From the NCBI RefSeq assembly GCF_024172125.1, contig NZ_JAMZEA010000012.1:186001-250000 (forward strand): a stretch of DNA of 64,000 bases, read 5' to 3'. Shown here piece after piece: positions 34,408 to 42,855 of this stretch (position 1 is its first letter; each line of letters begins with the position of its first letter). The stretch comes from Actinomadura rupiterrae. Lineage in GTDB: Bacteria; Actinomycetota; Actinomycetes; Streptosporangiales; Streptosporangiaceae. The position numbers and the translations under genes were made by a program. Below the pieces are notes generated by a model that saw only the letters and a program-made list of their open reading frames with translations, had not been told where the DNA came from and searched no databases.

Positions 34408-34481
34408 GCGCCCATAGCTCAGCCGGATAGAGCAGCAGACTTCTAATCTGCCGGTCGGGGGTTCGAATCCCTCTGGGCGCG
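34408..34481 (+). tRNA. tRNA-Arg (anticodon TCT)
   Basis: The acceptor arms GCGCCCA and TGGGCGC pair, the anticodon stem GCAGA/TCTGC encloses the loop CTTCTAA (anticodon TCT), and the T arm has GGGGGTTCGAATCCC. The D arm is AGCTCAGCCGGATAGAGC. CCA is not encoded. It marks the left edge of an island with integrase and transfer genes, and is a plausible integration site. Confidence 0.97.
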
Positions 34482-34902
34482 CCCGGTCTGACCTGCAAAA
34501 ACACCAATCGGCCGTCCTTGATCACACCCCCGACGGCGCCCGACGGGCCCCACTTTGACCCCGTGGCTGCTCGGTGGCTGCTCGGTGATCGTCCGTGGCG
34601 TCGGTTTCGATGTTCCCACTGGCGGGCGTGCCAGCGATCGACAGCCGCGCCCGGCCGTTGATTCGGCCGTGCGGCCCCGATGGGCGGTCGTCCGCTGGCA
34701 CGGACACCCGGATGGCTAGTGCGGCCGCGTGGACGCGCGTCAGCCCCACCGGGACGCATGACGGCATGGCCCGGCGGGGTCGACATTGGGTATTCGGGCC
34801 TGGCGGGCGCGCGTTTTCCGCATAGTTTCAAGCACTGGGCTCACGTTTCAGCCACCTGAGCGCACGCCACTGAAATAGCATTCAGGCGGCCATATTAATT
34901 AT
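34482..34902. other. tRNA-flanking region, probable remnant of an integration end
   Basis: No gene is supported. The part from about 34660 to 34785 aligns by eye with 40667-40797 next to the integrase: both begin CGTTGATT, share GGGCGG-CGTCCGC, and carry a hairpin of the form GCCCC-CCGGG...CCCGGCGGGG (34741-34782 here, mismatched). It may be the trace of a former element at the same tRNA. The last 80 bases turn AT-rich. Confidence 0.5.
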
Positions 34903-35538
34903 TTATGGAAGGTCTACAAGAATCGTCTTTGCAATACCTCGAACAGCGGAAGATGGTGCTTCCGCACTTCCGCCCCGCCGCTGATACCAGACCACAGCAA
35001 CGTATCTGCCCTGGAGAACAACGATACGAGCTCCGGGGTTCACCGCTGAATTACTAGTCGTCTCCGACGACTTGTCACCGATACCAGCGACGTTCCGCCG
35101 CGTCTCGGGGTGCCAACTATCCAGGAGGGATTGGTAGCGAGCTTCCGCAGAGGCTTCAACACTGTGGAAGCTTCCAACCTCCGGACGCTGGAGATCGACG
35201 GACAGGAAGTTCTGGGCATTCTCCGACGTCGCGCGCCATTCACATCGCCTCGAGCTGGTGGATTGATTCCGCTGCAACACGCCACCGGAACCGACAAGTC
35301 GATCTAGATCGGCTGGCTTTATCCTCGCGCAGATGTCTGGAATGTTCGGGAGGTTCCCATGAGACGCATGATCCGAACTGGGCGATGCCATGAAGATCAC
35401 GATAGCCGCGAGGACAGCACACGAGGCGGCGGTGGCCAGGACGGCCACGAAGACCCTGCCGACCTCGCCGGACTTTGTCGGTCGGCGACGAACGGGCGGG
35501 GGCATGGTTTCGGCCGAATTACTTCCTCTACCATTCAC
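34903..35538 (-). CDS. DUF3558-like membrane-anchored protein
   Basis: 211 residues. One membrane helix near residues 30-50 (VFVAVLATAASCAVLAAIVIFM), then an outer domain in which IPDICARIKPADLDRLVG and SRRCEW match the usual pattern of DUF3558 proteins (paired Cys, CeW), common in actinobacterial envelope proteins. It is the last gene of the type VII-like operon, 32 bases after its neighbour. The exact start (GTG 35538 or ATG 35505) is uncertain. Codon use is less GC-biased than in the chromosomal genes. Confidence 0.65.
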   Translation of the reverse strand: MNGRGSNSAETMPPPVRRRPTKSGEVGRVFVAVLATAASCAVLAAIVIFMASPSSDHASHGNLPNIPDICARIKPADLDRLVGSGGVLQRNQSTSSRRCEWRATSENAQNFLSVDLQRPEVGSFHSVEASAEARYQSLLDSWHPETRRNVAGIGDKSSETTSNSAVNPGARIVVLQGRYVAVVWYQRRGGSAEAPSSAVRGIAKTILVDLP

Positions 35539-35570
35539 GTGCGCACGAACTTCCTGTCACGGTGCATGCA

Positions 35571-36335
35571 TCAATTCCCTGGCTTCGGTACGTCTTGGTT
35601 GTCTCCCCATTTCTTGGGATCCGCGATGAACCCGAGTGGAAGGGATGGCGTGACCACCGGTATCTTCATGCCGGGTACCGGGGTCTCCGGGTCATTCAAT
35701 GTGGAGATACGGACCGTACCGACCGGAGGATCCGAGAATGCGTTCTCAATACTATTGGTGGGTCCTGCAAATTTCGATGAACACTCCTCGAGGAGCTTAT
35801 AAAGGTCCCACACGAGTTTCCCGAGAAGCGTGAGCAATGCAACTAGTGCGACAGTTCCTTTGGCGCCACGGCTTGCCGCGGCCTCTCCCTCGGCTGCCGG
35901 GCTCCCTTTCGCAGCCCCGATTCCAGCGGCCGCACATGCGACGACGAACTCGGAGCACATCCACGTTACCTGGCGCCGAATATCGATGATCGCGTCTGCT
36001 ATATCGCTCAAGGCGGTGTGCACTTTTCCGAAGCCGCCCGCCAGCGGCGTCAAAGTCTGGTCTTTGACCGCACCGACCCACGTCGTGTACTGGTCTTTGG
36101 CATCACCAGACCATGCTCCGCCGGCGAAGCGCTGCGCGATCTCGTTGTCGAGGGGCCGTTGAACCTGGTCCTGGATCGCGCGGTTCAGTCTCTGCCAGTC
36201 GTCGGCTACGTTCTGGACCTTTTTCAGATCGCCCCATAGTTGAGTGATCACCCACTCGATATCTGTGAAGCCGTGCCCGACCGACTTGTAGATTTCGATG
36301 GTCCGCTGAACTGGCGGCGTGAAGTCATTGGCCAT
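35571..36335 (-). CDS. type VII secretion-type substrate with WxG-like hairpin and membrane segment
   Basis: 254 residues. The N-terminal 130 residues form a helical hairpin around GGAWSGDAKDQYTTWVGAV (a WSG variant of the WXG motif), and one or two hydrophobic segments follow (about 130-150 and 160-180, ALVALLTLLGKLVWDLYKLL). A Pro-rich tail closes the protein. This fits LXG/WXG-type proteins of actinobacterial secretion loci. The ribosome site (AGGAAATGA) overlaps the stop of the upstream gene. Role unknown; could be a toxin carrier or envelope protein. Confidence 0.65.
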   Translation of the reverse strand: MANDFTPPVQRTIEIYKSVGHGFTDIEWVITQLWGDLKKVQNVADDWQRLNRAIQDQVQRPLDNEIAQRFAGGAWSGDAKDQYTTWVGAVKDQTLTPLAGGFGKVHTALSDIADAIIDIRRQVTWMCSEFVVACAAAGIGAAKGSPAAEGEAAASRGAKGTVALVALLTLLGKLVWDLYKLLEECSSKFAGPTNSIENAFSDPPVGTVRISTLNDPETPVPGMKIPVVTPSLPLGFIADPKKWGDNQDVPKPGN

Positions 36336-36342
36336 GGTCTAA

Positions 36343-36720
36343 TCATTTCCTGGGGAGCAGGATATCGAGGGGCGACATCGGAGTCTGTGGCCTTTCGGCC
36401 ATGGTCTTACGAAGGCGCGCGATTTCTTCTCGCACTTCAGCATCGGATTTATCATAGGTTCGCGAGGCGATGCGGATCGCCTCCGCCGCGTTCAACAGCG
36501 ACTTGTACACCTCTCCGGTGTACTTCTGCGCCATGGTAAGCATATTCTGATAGGCGAAGGAGACTTCATGGCCTCGTGGGCCGAGCTCGGAGTAGCTCAG
36601 CTGGACTTCGCCTCCGGTCAGAGGGTTTTCGATGACTTGGGACCATGTCTGCGCCAGCTTTTGAAGATAGTCGGCATGCTCCCTGAGAGCACAACTCTTC
36701 TTCTCGTACCCGTTGGTCAT
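36343..36720 (-). CDS. small helical protein of the type VII-like operon
   Basis: 125 residues, nearly all helix (two long amphipathic helices with a break around GGEVQLSYSELGPRGHE), as in ESX-type small substrates, but with no clear WXG. A motif near the end, YDKSDAEVREEIARLRK, loosely recalls the Y-x(3)-D/E export signal of type VII substrates. It is two bases from the YbaB-like gene. I infer a secretion-associated role from context. Confidence 0.65.
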   Translation of the reverse strand: MTNGYEKKSCALREHADYLQKLAQTWSQVIENPLTGGEVQLSYSELGPRGHEVSFAYQNMLTMAQKYTGEVYKSLLNAAEAIRIASRTYDKSDAEVREEIARLRKTMAERPQTPMSPLDILLPRK

Positions 36721-36722
36721 CT

Positions 36723-37397
36723 CTACACACCCCTACCGTTGGCGACTTCGAGGAGCATCCGGACGTTCGATGCAGCATTGACTTCAGCCTGGTGCACTGC
36801 CGTGACGAATTGGGCGGCAAGGCGCTCCAAACCGACTTGCTTCGGAACTTCCGGGCGTATGGCGACTCGAATCCAGGATCTGTCCAGACTGATCTCCAAC
36901 ATTCCCACGTTCGAGCCGATTTCTTGACGAACCGTCCTAGAGGCTAGAGAACTAACCACTCCAAGCGTGGCGCGGCGACGTTCTTCGTACTCGGCCACGC
37001 TGTCCCGAATCTTCGGCGACCCGTAATCTCCGAGAGACAGGTAATCCCTTCCGCTCCCTTCCCCAGACAGAAGGGAGACGAAACTGCGTGGATTGGGCAG
37101 CTCGGAAAGATACCTCTCATGCGCTTTCGCTTGAAGTTTGTCGCTGCGCAGCCACACGCCGGCAACAGCCTCGCTTATCTGTTCACCGAGTCGTTCTGGG
37201 TAGGACAGAGCGACGGCTTTGATATCGATCGCGGTCAGATTCCCAGTGCCGTCACACGTCGCCTGCACCACGCCAGATTGATCACTGAAGGTAACCTCTT
37301 TACGGGCCAAGCCGTCCTGCACTTGCAGCACCCGCTGCTGCAAGGCCTGCAAACTGGCCATGACTTGCCCGACTCGCTGTTCAGTGGGCTCGGTCAC
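36723..37397 (-). CDS. YbaB/EbfC-like protein of the type VII-like operon
   Basis: 224 residues, GTG start overlapping the mycosin stop by four bases (GTGA). The N-terminal half shows the YbaB/EbfC pattern: a helix QVMASLQALQQRVLQVQDGL, two strands around VTFSDQSGVVQATCDGTGNLTAIDI, then a helix. YbaB-like proteins are often found in actinobacterial ESX loci, where their role is unknown. The C-terminal half is not recognised. Confidence 0.75.
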   Translation of the reverse strand: MTEPTEQRVGQVMASLQALQQRVLQVQDGLARKEVTFSDQSGVVQATCDGTGNLTAIDIKAVALSYPERLGEQISEAVAGVWLRSDKLQAKAHERYLSELPNPRSFVSLLSGEGSGRDYLSLGDYGSPKIRDSVAEYEERRRATLGVVSSLASRTVRQEIGSNVGMLEISLDRSWIRVAIRPEVPKQVGLERLAAQFVTAVHQAEVNAASNVRMLLEVANGRGV

Positions 37398-38692
37398 GCG
37401 TGCATCTCCATCCGTCCGTTGGCAGCTTTACGCCTCCTGCGATACCACACGGCCGACGACGCGATCGCCACCAGCGCCAGAGCAGACGATCCGAGGAGCA
37501 GGTATGTAGGGGTTTTGCTCGACGTTCGTTCTTCTGCTTTGTCATGACCAACACGTTGTACGGAAGGTGGCGGCGTCTGAGTAGGGCGTTTTGCCTTGGC
37601 CATGTGCTGGTCCCAGTTACTGAACACCGGGTTGGCCGCGGCAGGGGTAGGCCCATCGGCGAGGGCAAGGTATGGACGGATCAGGCCGAAGCCGGATTGT
37701 TCGTCGCGTCCTGGCTTGCCGACGTCTCGTGCCGTACCGATCAGCCTCTGTACGACTTCACGGCCTGTCATCCGTGGGAATTTGGCTCTCACCAGTGCGA
37801 CGATCCCCGACGTCAAAGCCGCGGCCTGACTGGTTCCGCTGAGACCAGTGTGAAAGCGACCGTCTCTGAGGACGGTGCCAACCTGCTGTCCAGGAGCAGC
37901 CAAGGTGACGTAGGAGTGATGGCCAGTCCTATACCAGGGGTTCATGAGGTGGTCGACGGCGCCTACGGCCAGTACCCCAGCACATGCGGCCGGCTCTTCC
38001 AGCGGGTTGTCCAGGTGACCGTTGTTTCCGGCCGCAGTCACGATCACAACGTCCCGCTGAAGTGCGTAGTCGATGGCCTCCTGCAACCAGGGCATGCACT
38101 GGTATCGCCCGGTGATCGTCGGTGTACCCACGGAAATGCTGATGACCTTCGCTCCGTGATCGGCGGCGTACCTGATCCCGCTCGCCTCTGAACTGGTGAA
38201 GCCACCCTCGCCTTGCCCGTGGGTCACCCTGATCGGGAGGATCTTCGCATCGGGAGCCACGCCAGCCATGCGCTCCCCGCTGCCCTGCCCGGCGATCAGG
38301 GCAGCCATACCTGTCCCATGGCCGCCGTTGGCGTCGTCGCTGTCGGTCCTACCGTCGGACTTTCCGCCGGTGGCGTCGGTCCCGGGAAGGATGGCTCCAC
38401 GAAGATCCGGGAGGTCAGCGTTGACTCCCGAATCGAGCAGACCCACGGTGACGCCCTTGCCGGTACTCACCGGCCACAGGCGATCCTCCACGCCCCAGGT
38501 GGAGAACCACCACTCATCATCCCTGGACTTCGGAGTCGCATTCGCCGGGACCATCGAGGTCAAGGAGGTCGTCCAGAAGATCATCAAGGTCAGCGTCAGG
38601 GTCGCCCACCTCTGCCTCGACGACCTCCGGGGTCGAGGTGACCTCGTCGAGATGATGGTCTGAGGCGAGAAGCTCCTCAACAACGGCGACAT
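37394..38692 (-). CDS. mycosin-type serine protease (subtilase S8, type VII secretion-associated)
   Basis: 432 residues from the ATG at 38692, which has GAAGG near it, though the start is not certain because it lies 176 bases inside the preceding gene. An N-terminal basic and hydrophobic stretch is a signal or anchor. The catalytic triad is intact: Asp in VTVGLLDSGVNADLPD, His in NGGHGTGMAALIAG, Ser in GLSGTSQAAALTSGIVALV. A C-terminal membrane helix (TYLLLGSSALALVAIASSAVWY) is followed by basic residues, which is the mycosin (MycP) layout. In ESX systems MycP stabilises the channel. No EccB, EccC, EccD or EccE gene is visible here. Confidence 0.9.
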   Translation of the reverse strand: MSPLLRSFSPQTIISTRSPRPRRSSRQRWATLTLTLMIFWTTSLTSMVPANATPKSRDDEWWFSTWGVEDRLWPVSTGKGVTVGLLDSGVNADLPDLRGAILPGTDATGGKSDGRTDSDDANGGHGTGMAALIAGQGSGERMAGVAPDAKILPIRVTHGQGEGGFTSSEASGIRYAADHGAKVISISVGTPTITGRYQCMPWLQEAIDYALQRDVVIVTAAGNNGHLDNPLEEPAACAGVLAVGAVDHLMNPWYRTGHHSYVTLAAPGQQVGTVLRDGRFHTGLSGTSQAAALTSGIVALVRAKFPRMTGREVVQRLIGTARDVGKPGRDEQSGFGLIRPYLALADGPTPAAANPVFSNWDQHMAKAKRPTQTPPPSVQRVGHDKAEERTSSKTPTYLLLGSSALALVAIASSAVWYRRRRKAANGRMEMHA

Positions 38693-40016
38693 CTGGGCCT
38701 TCGCTTGGTTTCTGTTCGTCGGGCTGCTCGTTCGTGTGGCCGCCGGCCTCAGCCGCCTCATGTCCAACAGCCCGCTCCAGAAGGGCCTCCAACTCTTCAA
38801 CGGCAAGCGGCCCTTCTTGCTCATGCGCATCAGGGTAGGCAACACGTCCAGCCCGGGCAGGCATCTCACCGATGATCGGCGGAGCAACATCCTGTGCACC
38901 CCGCCAGATGTCGGCGTCCTCTGCCAACCACGATTCGCGCTCGCGCTCCAGCCGCTCCTCTTCTTCCTTCTTGGCATCGGACGGCACGGGCACTCCAGTA
39001 CCTGAACGCTGCGCGGTTGAGCCGCTGCCAAGGCCGCCGTTTCCCGCCGTTCCACTTCCGGGGGTCCCGAACGGCTGCCCCAAGCCCCCTGGTGAACTGC
39101 CGGGGGCGAGGGTCGGAGTGAATCCGAATGGATTGCCGGTCCCACCAAATCCGCCAGGAGGGCCACCGATGAGACCCGAGCCGTCGACTCCTGGACCTCC
39201 CCAGCCACCGTTCGGCAGGTTCGGCCCGCCGACTCCAGTGGACGGTGTCATCCCCGAGAGATCCGTGTGACGACGGGGCGACCAATCAGGCGGATTCCAT
39301 TCAGAACCTGGTGGCGTTCCGGCGCCTGGCGCGGGATGGTGCCCTGAACCAGGCACCTGTGGATGACCGCCGCCGTGCGGCGCTCGCGGAGCATCGCCCG
39401 AGGCAGGCGAATAGCCGTGTCCACCGGGCGGGTGGCTTCCTGGCAGGCGGCCCGCCCCGTCCCCCGGGCCACCAAATGGGGATGGAGAGGAGTCGGAGGG
39501 AGGAACGAACCGGTCATCATCGACAGTGGGCAGGTCCTTGTTGAGGTGGCCTGGCATCGTCGAATACGCCTGAACGACGTGCGTGTTCACTGTTGACATC
39601 ACGATCCGCGCAGCAGCGTCGGCCATAGGCTGGTTCTGCGGGGTGATCTGCCCCTCGGGCCACTTCATGTACTTGAATTGCGGGAGCACCGCTCCGTATT
39701 GCCGAAGGGCGGTTCCCGCCTGCTGGGTGCAGCTCGTGAGGGCGTTCGCCGTTGTGGACAGGCGTCGCAGGGCGGCCTTCGCTGACTCGGCCGGTTCGCC
39801 TCCCCATCCGCCGTCGAGCAGCCTCACGGCGTGATCAGCAGCCGCCAACAGACCTTGGAAGGCAGACGAGGCGCTGACGTAGGCATCACCTGCCGCATTG
39901 ACCGCGCCGGGGTCTGTCGCCTGGAGGAGGTTCTTGATCGTCGCCGCGTCATAACCGGCGGGGTTGCCGGTGGGATGCCCAGCCTTGAGGGCATACGTCG
40001 CCTGCTTCTTACCCAT
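38517..40016 (-). CDS. PPE/WXG-like secretion substrate with long Gly/Pro-rich middle and acidic tail
   Basis: 499 residues. The first 160 form the helical domain, with GGWGGEPAESAKAALRRL as a WXG-like turn. Residues about 165-330 are Gly/Pro/Ser-rich and disordered. The last 170 residues contain an acidic, charged tail (KKEEEERLERERESWLAEDAD, DADLDDLLDDLLDLD). The layout, an N-terminal secretion hairpin plus a variable tail, fits actinobacterial type VII substrates. It starts 12 bases after the small WXG-like gene. Confidence 0.75.
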   Translation of the reverse strand: MGKKQATYALKAGHPTGNPAGYDAATIKNLLQATDPGAVNAAGDAYVSASSAFQGLLAAADHAVRLLDGGWGGEPAESAKAALRRLSTTANALTSCTQQAGTALRQYGAVLPQFKYMKWPEGQITPQNQPMADAAARIVMSTVNTHVVQAYSTMPGHLNKDLPTVDDDRFVPPSDSSPSPFGGPGDGAGRLPGSHPPGGHGYSPASGDAPRAPHGGGHPQVPGSGHHPAPGAGTPPGSEWNPPDWSPRRHTDLSGMTPSTGVGGPNLPNGGWGGPGVDGSGLIGGPPGGFGGTGNPFGFTPTLAPGSSPGGLGQPFGTPGSGTAGNGGLGSGSTAQRSGTGVPVPSDAKKEEEERLERERESWLAEDADIWRGAQDVAPPIIGEMPARAGRVAYPDAHEQEGPLAVEELEALLERAVGHEAAEAGGHTNEQPDEQKPSEGPDVAVVEELLASDHHLDEVTSTPEVVEAEVGDPDADLDDLLDDLLDLDGPGECDSEVQG

Positions 40017-40027
40017 CCCTCTTCCCC

Positions 40028-40387
40028 TCAGTTCCCGAACGGAGCGTCGGACTTCTGCGGGTCATGTAGCTGCTCGCGGACACGACCGACCTTCCGCTGA
40101 GTGTCATCCTCGGCGACCCCGTAGTTGGAGGCGGATCGACGAAGCGCCTCGATCACGGCGCGATAGCCCGAGAGCAGTTCAACCGAGACGGAGCTGATGT
40201 GCTGGTGGGAAAGACCCACCGTTTGAGCCAGTGCCTGGCCCGCGTCCCAGTTGCCCACCTGCTGAGCTGTGACCTTGCCCCGGGCCTGGAGCCCTTCGAG
40301 CGCCCCCGTGTCACCGAAGGCATCAAGGGCGCGTTCTAGCGCCGCCGCAGCACCGAGGATCTTGGACCGATCCCATTCCGCGGTCAC
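40028..40387 (-). CDS. WXG100-like small protein, first gene of the operon
   Basis: 119 residues, mostly two helices: AALERALDAFGDTGALEGLQ, then NWDAGQALAQTVGLSHQHISSVSVELLSGYRAVIEALRRS, ending in a charged tail. The NWDAG turn and length suit a WXG100/ESAT-6-like partner of the larger substrate that follows. No signal peptide. This gene begins the coupled run of seven minus-strand genes (40387-34903). Confidence 0.7.
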   Translation of the reverse strand: MTAEWDRSKILGAAAALERALDAFGDTGALEGLQARGKVTAQQVGNWDAGQALAQTVGLSHQHISSVSVELLSGYRAVIEALRRSASNYGVAEDDTQRKVGRVREQLHDPQKSDAPFGN

Positions 40388-40821
40388 CGCAGCACCCAGT
40401 CCCTGAGGGGCTCCGCCCTGTCGGGACCAGGCCGCTCGCGCGGCGGAACGATCGGTCCTTCATGCGACACAACTACCTCCGGGGGACGGAGCGGATGATG
40501 ACGCGGGGACTCGACGCGTGATCATGCCGTAACTCCCCAAAGTCAGTCAAGCTCCGTCATCAAACCTGCAAGGCCGCAAGAAAGCTGGTTGCGCCAGCCG
40601 GAAAGCCGCTGTGCCGGCCGGGATCGCTCCTCCGGATGGCGGGCTCACGAGGGTCGAGAGGTTCACCCAGCGTTGATTTGATCGTACGGCCCGCCCCGGC
40701 GGGCGGCCGTCCGCGCTGTTGGACCCCAACCGACGCCTGGTGGGCCGTGCGGGCGCGCGTCGGCCCCGCCGGGGCATGTTTGCCCGGCGGGGCCGATGGG
40801 GGGGCGGTAGGCCCCACACGG
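40388..40821. promoter_or_regulatory. operon promoter region and integrase-side non-coding region
   Basis: Between the type VII-like operon and int. The segment 40667-40797 resembles the flank of the tRNA (34660-34785). No copy of the tRNA 3' end was found by eye, so an attachment site could not be fixed. The remainder, 40390-40560, would hold the operon promoter. Confidence 0.4.
40760..40796. terminator. integrase terminator hairpin
   Basis: TCGGCCCCGCCGGG (40760-40773) and CCCGGCGGGGCCGA (40783-40796) pair perfectly over 14 bases, with loop GCATGTTTG. It lies 26 bases past the integrase stop on the minus strand. Confidence 0.75.
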
Positions 40822-42372
40822 TTAAGCGTTGAGGATGATGGCGGCGGCGTCTTCGGCGGACTGGTGCGCCAGCTGCGGGAGCAGGCTGGTGTAGATGTCG
40901 GCCGCAATCGAGAGTGACGAGAGCCGCAAGGTCGCCTGGACGGTCTTCATGTCGTGTCCGGCGGCGAGCAAGAACGAGGCCGCGCCGTGCCGCAGGTCGT
41001 GCAGTCGGACGGGCGGCAACCCGGCCTCCATCGACAACAACTCGAACTGGTCGGTGACCTTGTTGGGGACCAGCGAGCGACCGGTCTCATCGGTGAACAC
41101 CAGGCCGGTGTCGTCCCATACGTCCCCCGCGGCCAGACGGTCGGTGTTCTGGCGGGCCTTGTGCGCGCGGAGAACCTTGACGGTGGAGGTGTCCAGGCTG
41201 ATGGTCGCCTCACCCGCTGCCGATTTGGGCTCCCCCTGGATGGTTTCGCCACCGTGCTGCAGGATCTGGGCTCGGATCGTCGCGGTGCCCTGGACCAGGT
41301 CCACATCGTTCCACCGCAGTCCGCACGCCTCCCCGCGCCGCAGTCCTCGGAAGGCGATCAGGTAGTACAGCGCGTACCAGGGATGGGGTTCGGCACGGGC
41401 CAAGAACGCCTTGGTCAGTGCCGGGGTCCACACCATCACCGGGGAGGGGCGAGGCGCGCCGATGTAGGCATCGATGCGGTTGAGCTGCAGGTCGTGTCGG
41501 GTGGGGTTGCGCTCACGCAGGCGCTTGCGCCGCGCGTTGACCTGCGCGGTGTGGACGGGCAGGTCTTTGCGCCACTGCGCGATCCGCGCCTCAGTCCACA
41601 CCAGGGCCTTGGGTGACTTGGCGGACGGCAGTTCGACAAGGGCGGCGACGTTGACCTCGATCCGCCGCTCCTTGATGGCTTTGTTCAACGCGCTGCGCAG
41701 CGTGGCGCGGATGCGCTGTTTGGTCGCCGCCCCGGCCACGCGGCGACCCTTGACCTGGGCGAGCAGTTCCGGGTCGCCGGACTCGCGGGCGCGGGTGATC
41801 AGTTCGTTGTGGTCGTCGATGGCCTCGAACATGTGGTCCACGTGCGTTACCCGCAGCTTGTCCAACTCCAGGTGACCGAGGTGGGGTTTGAGGTACAGCC
41901 GCACGTGCCCGGAGTAGTTGCGGACGGTCCCAGGCCGCAAGGCCTTGCGTCCGGCGATCCACTGGTCAAGGTATTCGCCCACGGTGATGGACCCGTCAAG
42001 GTCCTGCCCGGTGCGGACCTTGCGCCGCACCAGTTCGGGATCGGGAAGCTTCTTGGTCGCCTTGACCGTTGCGTCGATCAGGTCGGCGATCTGCACGGCT
42101 AGCGCGCGATCACCGCCAGCGATGTTGAGCAGCTCCCTGGCACGATCCAGCTGGTCGATCGCGTCATTGAGGAGGGCGAACCCGCCCTGGCGCAGCGGGC
42201 CGCGCCTTCTGCCGTCGGCCTTGAGCGGCATCTCCAGCTGATAGGACCACGAGCCATGAGTGCTGCTCCAGCGGCCGTCGCCGCGATACAGCTGGGGACA
42301 CTGGCGGCCCAGCCTCTTGCCCTGGTCGTCCCGGCAACCGCAGGCTTTGAAGGTACTTCCGCTCGCGACCAT
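40822..42372 (-). CDS. tyrosine-recombinase integrase
   Basis: 516 residues. The N-terminal region includes the arm-binding type segment and a SAM-like core-binding domain (ITVGEYLDQWIAGRKALRPGTVRNYSGHVRLYLKPHLG). The catalytic domain shows the first Arg in RGLRRGEACGLRWNDVDL, H-x-x-R in LHDLRHGAASFLLAAGHD, and the Tyr in ADIYTSLLPQL. It should catalyse integration and excision of the element, probably at tRNA-Arg. The excisionase gene lies two bases upstream, and the terminator at 40760 follows. Confidence 0.95.
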   Translation of the reverse strand: MVASGSTFKACGCRDDQGKRLGRQCPQLYRGDGRWSSTHGSWSYQLEMPLKADGRRRGPLRQGGFALLNDAIDQLDRARELLNIAGGDRALAVQIADLIDATVKATKKLPDPELVRRKVRTGQDLDGSITVGEYLDQWIAGRKALRPGTVRNYSGHVRLYLKPHLGHLELDKLRVTHVDHMFEAIDDHNELITRARESGDPELLAQVKGRRVAGAATKQRIRATLRSALNKAIKERRIEVNVAALVELPSAKSPKALVWTEARIAQWRKDLPVHTAQVNARRKRLRERNPTRHDLQLNRIDAYIGAPRPSPVMVWTPALTKAFLARAEPHPWYALYYLIAFRGLRRGEACGLRWNDVDLVQGTATIRAQILQHGGETIQGEPKSAAGEATISLDTSTVKVLRAHKARQNTDRLAAGDVWDDTGLVFTDETGRSLVPNKVTDQFELLSMEAGLPPVRLHDLRHGAASFLLAAGHDMKTVQATLRLSSLSIAADIYTSLLPQLAHQSAEDAAAIILNA

Positions 42373-42374
42373 GA

Positions 42375-42740
42375 TCAGTCCGCCGTCCGGTTCGGGCTCG
42401 ACACCGCAGGCACCTCGGCCGCGCCGGTCGCGGCGAGACCAAGGAACGTCTGCAGGTCGATGGTGCGGACACGGTAGGAACGTCCGACCTTCCAGACGGC
42501 GAGCGGGAACTGGCCGGCCTGGGCGAGTTCGTAGGCCTTGGTGCGGCCGATGCCCAGGGCCCGGGCGGCGGTCACCAGATCGATCACGGCGGGCAGGCTG
42601 GCGATCTGTGCGGCCGTCAGCCCTCGGGACACCACCGGTTCATGGTGTGCCCTCGACGGTTGAGCCGCCGCAGGTCGCGGCGCGGCGCGGCGCCGCCTGG
42701 CGGGGCTGGTGGAGGCACGGACGGTTTTGGGTTCGGACAC
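42375..42740 (-). CDS. excisionase-like helix-turn-helix protein
   Basis: 121 residues, GTG start with GAAGGATG upstream. A basic, Pro/Ala-rich N-terminus is followed by the DNA-binding domain ALGIGRTKAYELAQAGQFPLAVWKVGRSYRVRTIDLQTFLGL, the winged-helix excisionase type (MerR-like, HTH_17). It is adjacent to int, as in most actinobacterial integrative elements, and should direct excision. Confidence 0.9.
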   Translation of the reverse strand: MSEPKTVRASTSPARRRRAAPRPAAAQPSRAHHEPVVSRGLTAAQIASLPAVIDLVTAARALGIGRTKAYELAQAGQFPLAVWKVGRSYRVRTIDLQTFLGLAATGAAEVPAVSSPNRTAD

Positions 42741-42855
42741 GAAACATCCTTCGTGAGTCGAATGGCAGAAGAAGAAGCGATGAGGTGACGAATCCGGGAG
42801 CCACGCCCTGCGCCAGTTTGGAGCGTTCCGGGGCGGCCGGGCGCGGAAGGCCCGG

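Noticed and set aside
34028..34831. Minus-strand frame across the tRNA-Arg gene
   Set aside because: Includes the antisense of the tRNA and is a well-known type of false gene.
40400..40660. A duplicated tRNA-Arg 3' end as attachment site
   Set aside because: Looked for GGTTCGAATCCC and TCTGGGCGC near the integrase and found no copy.
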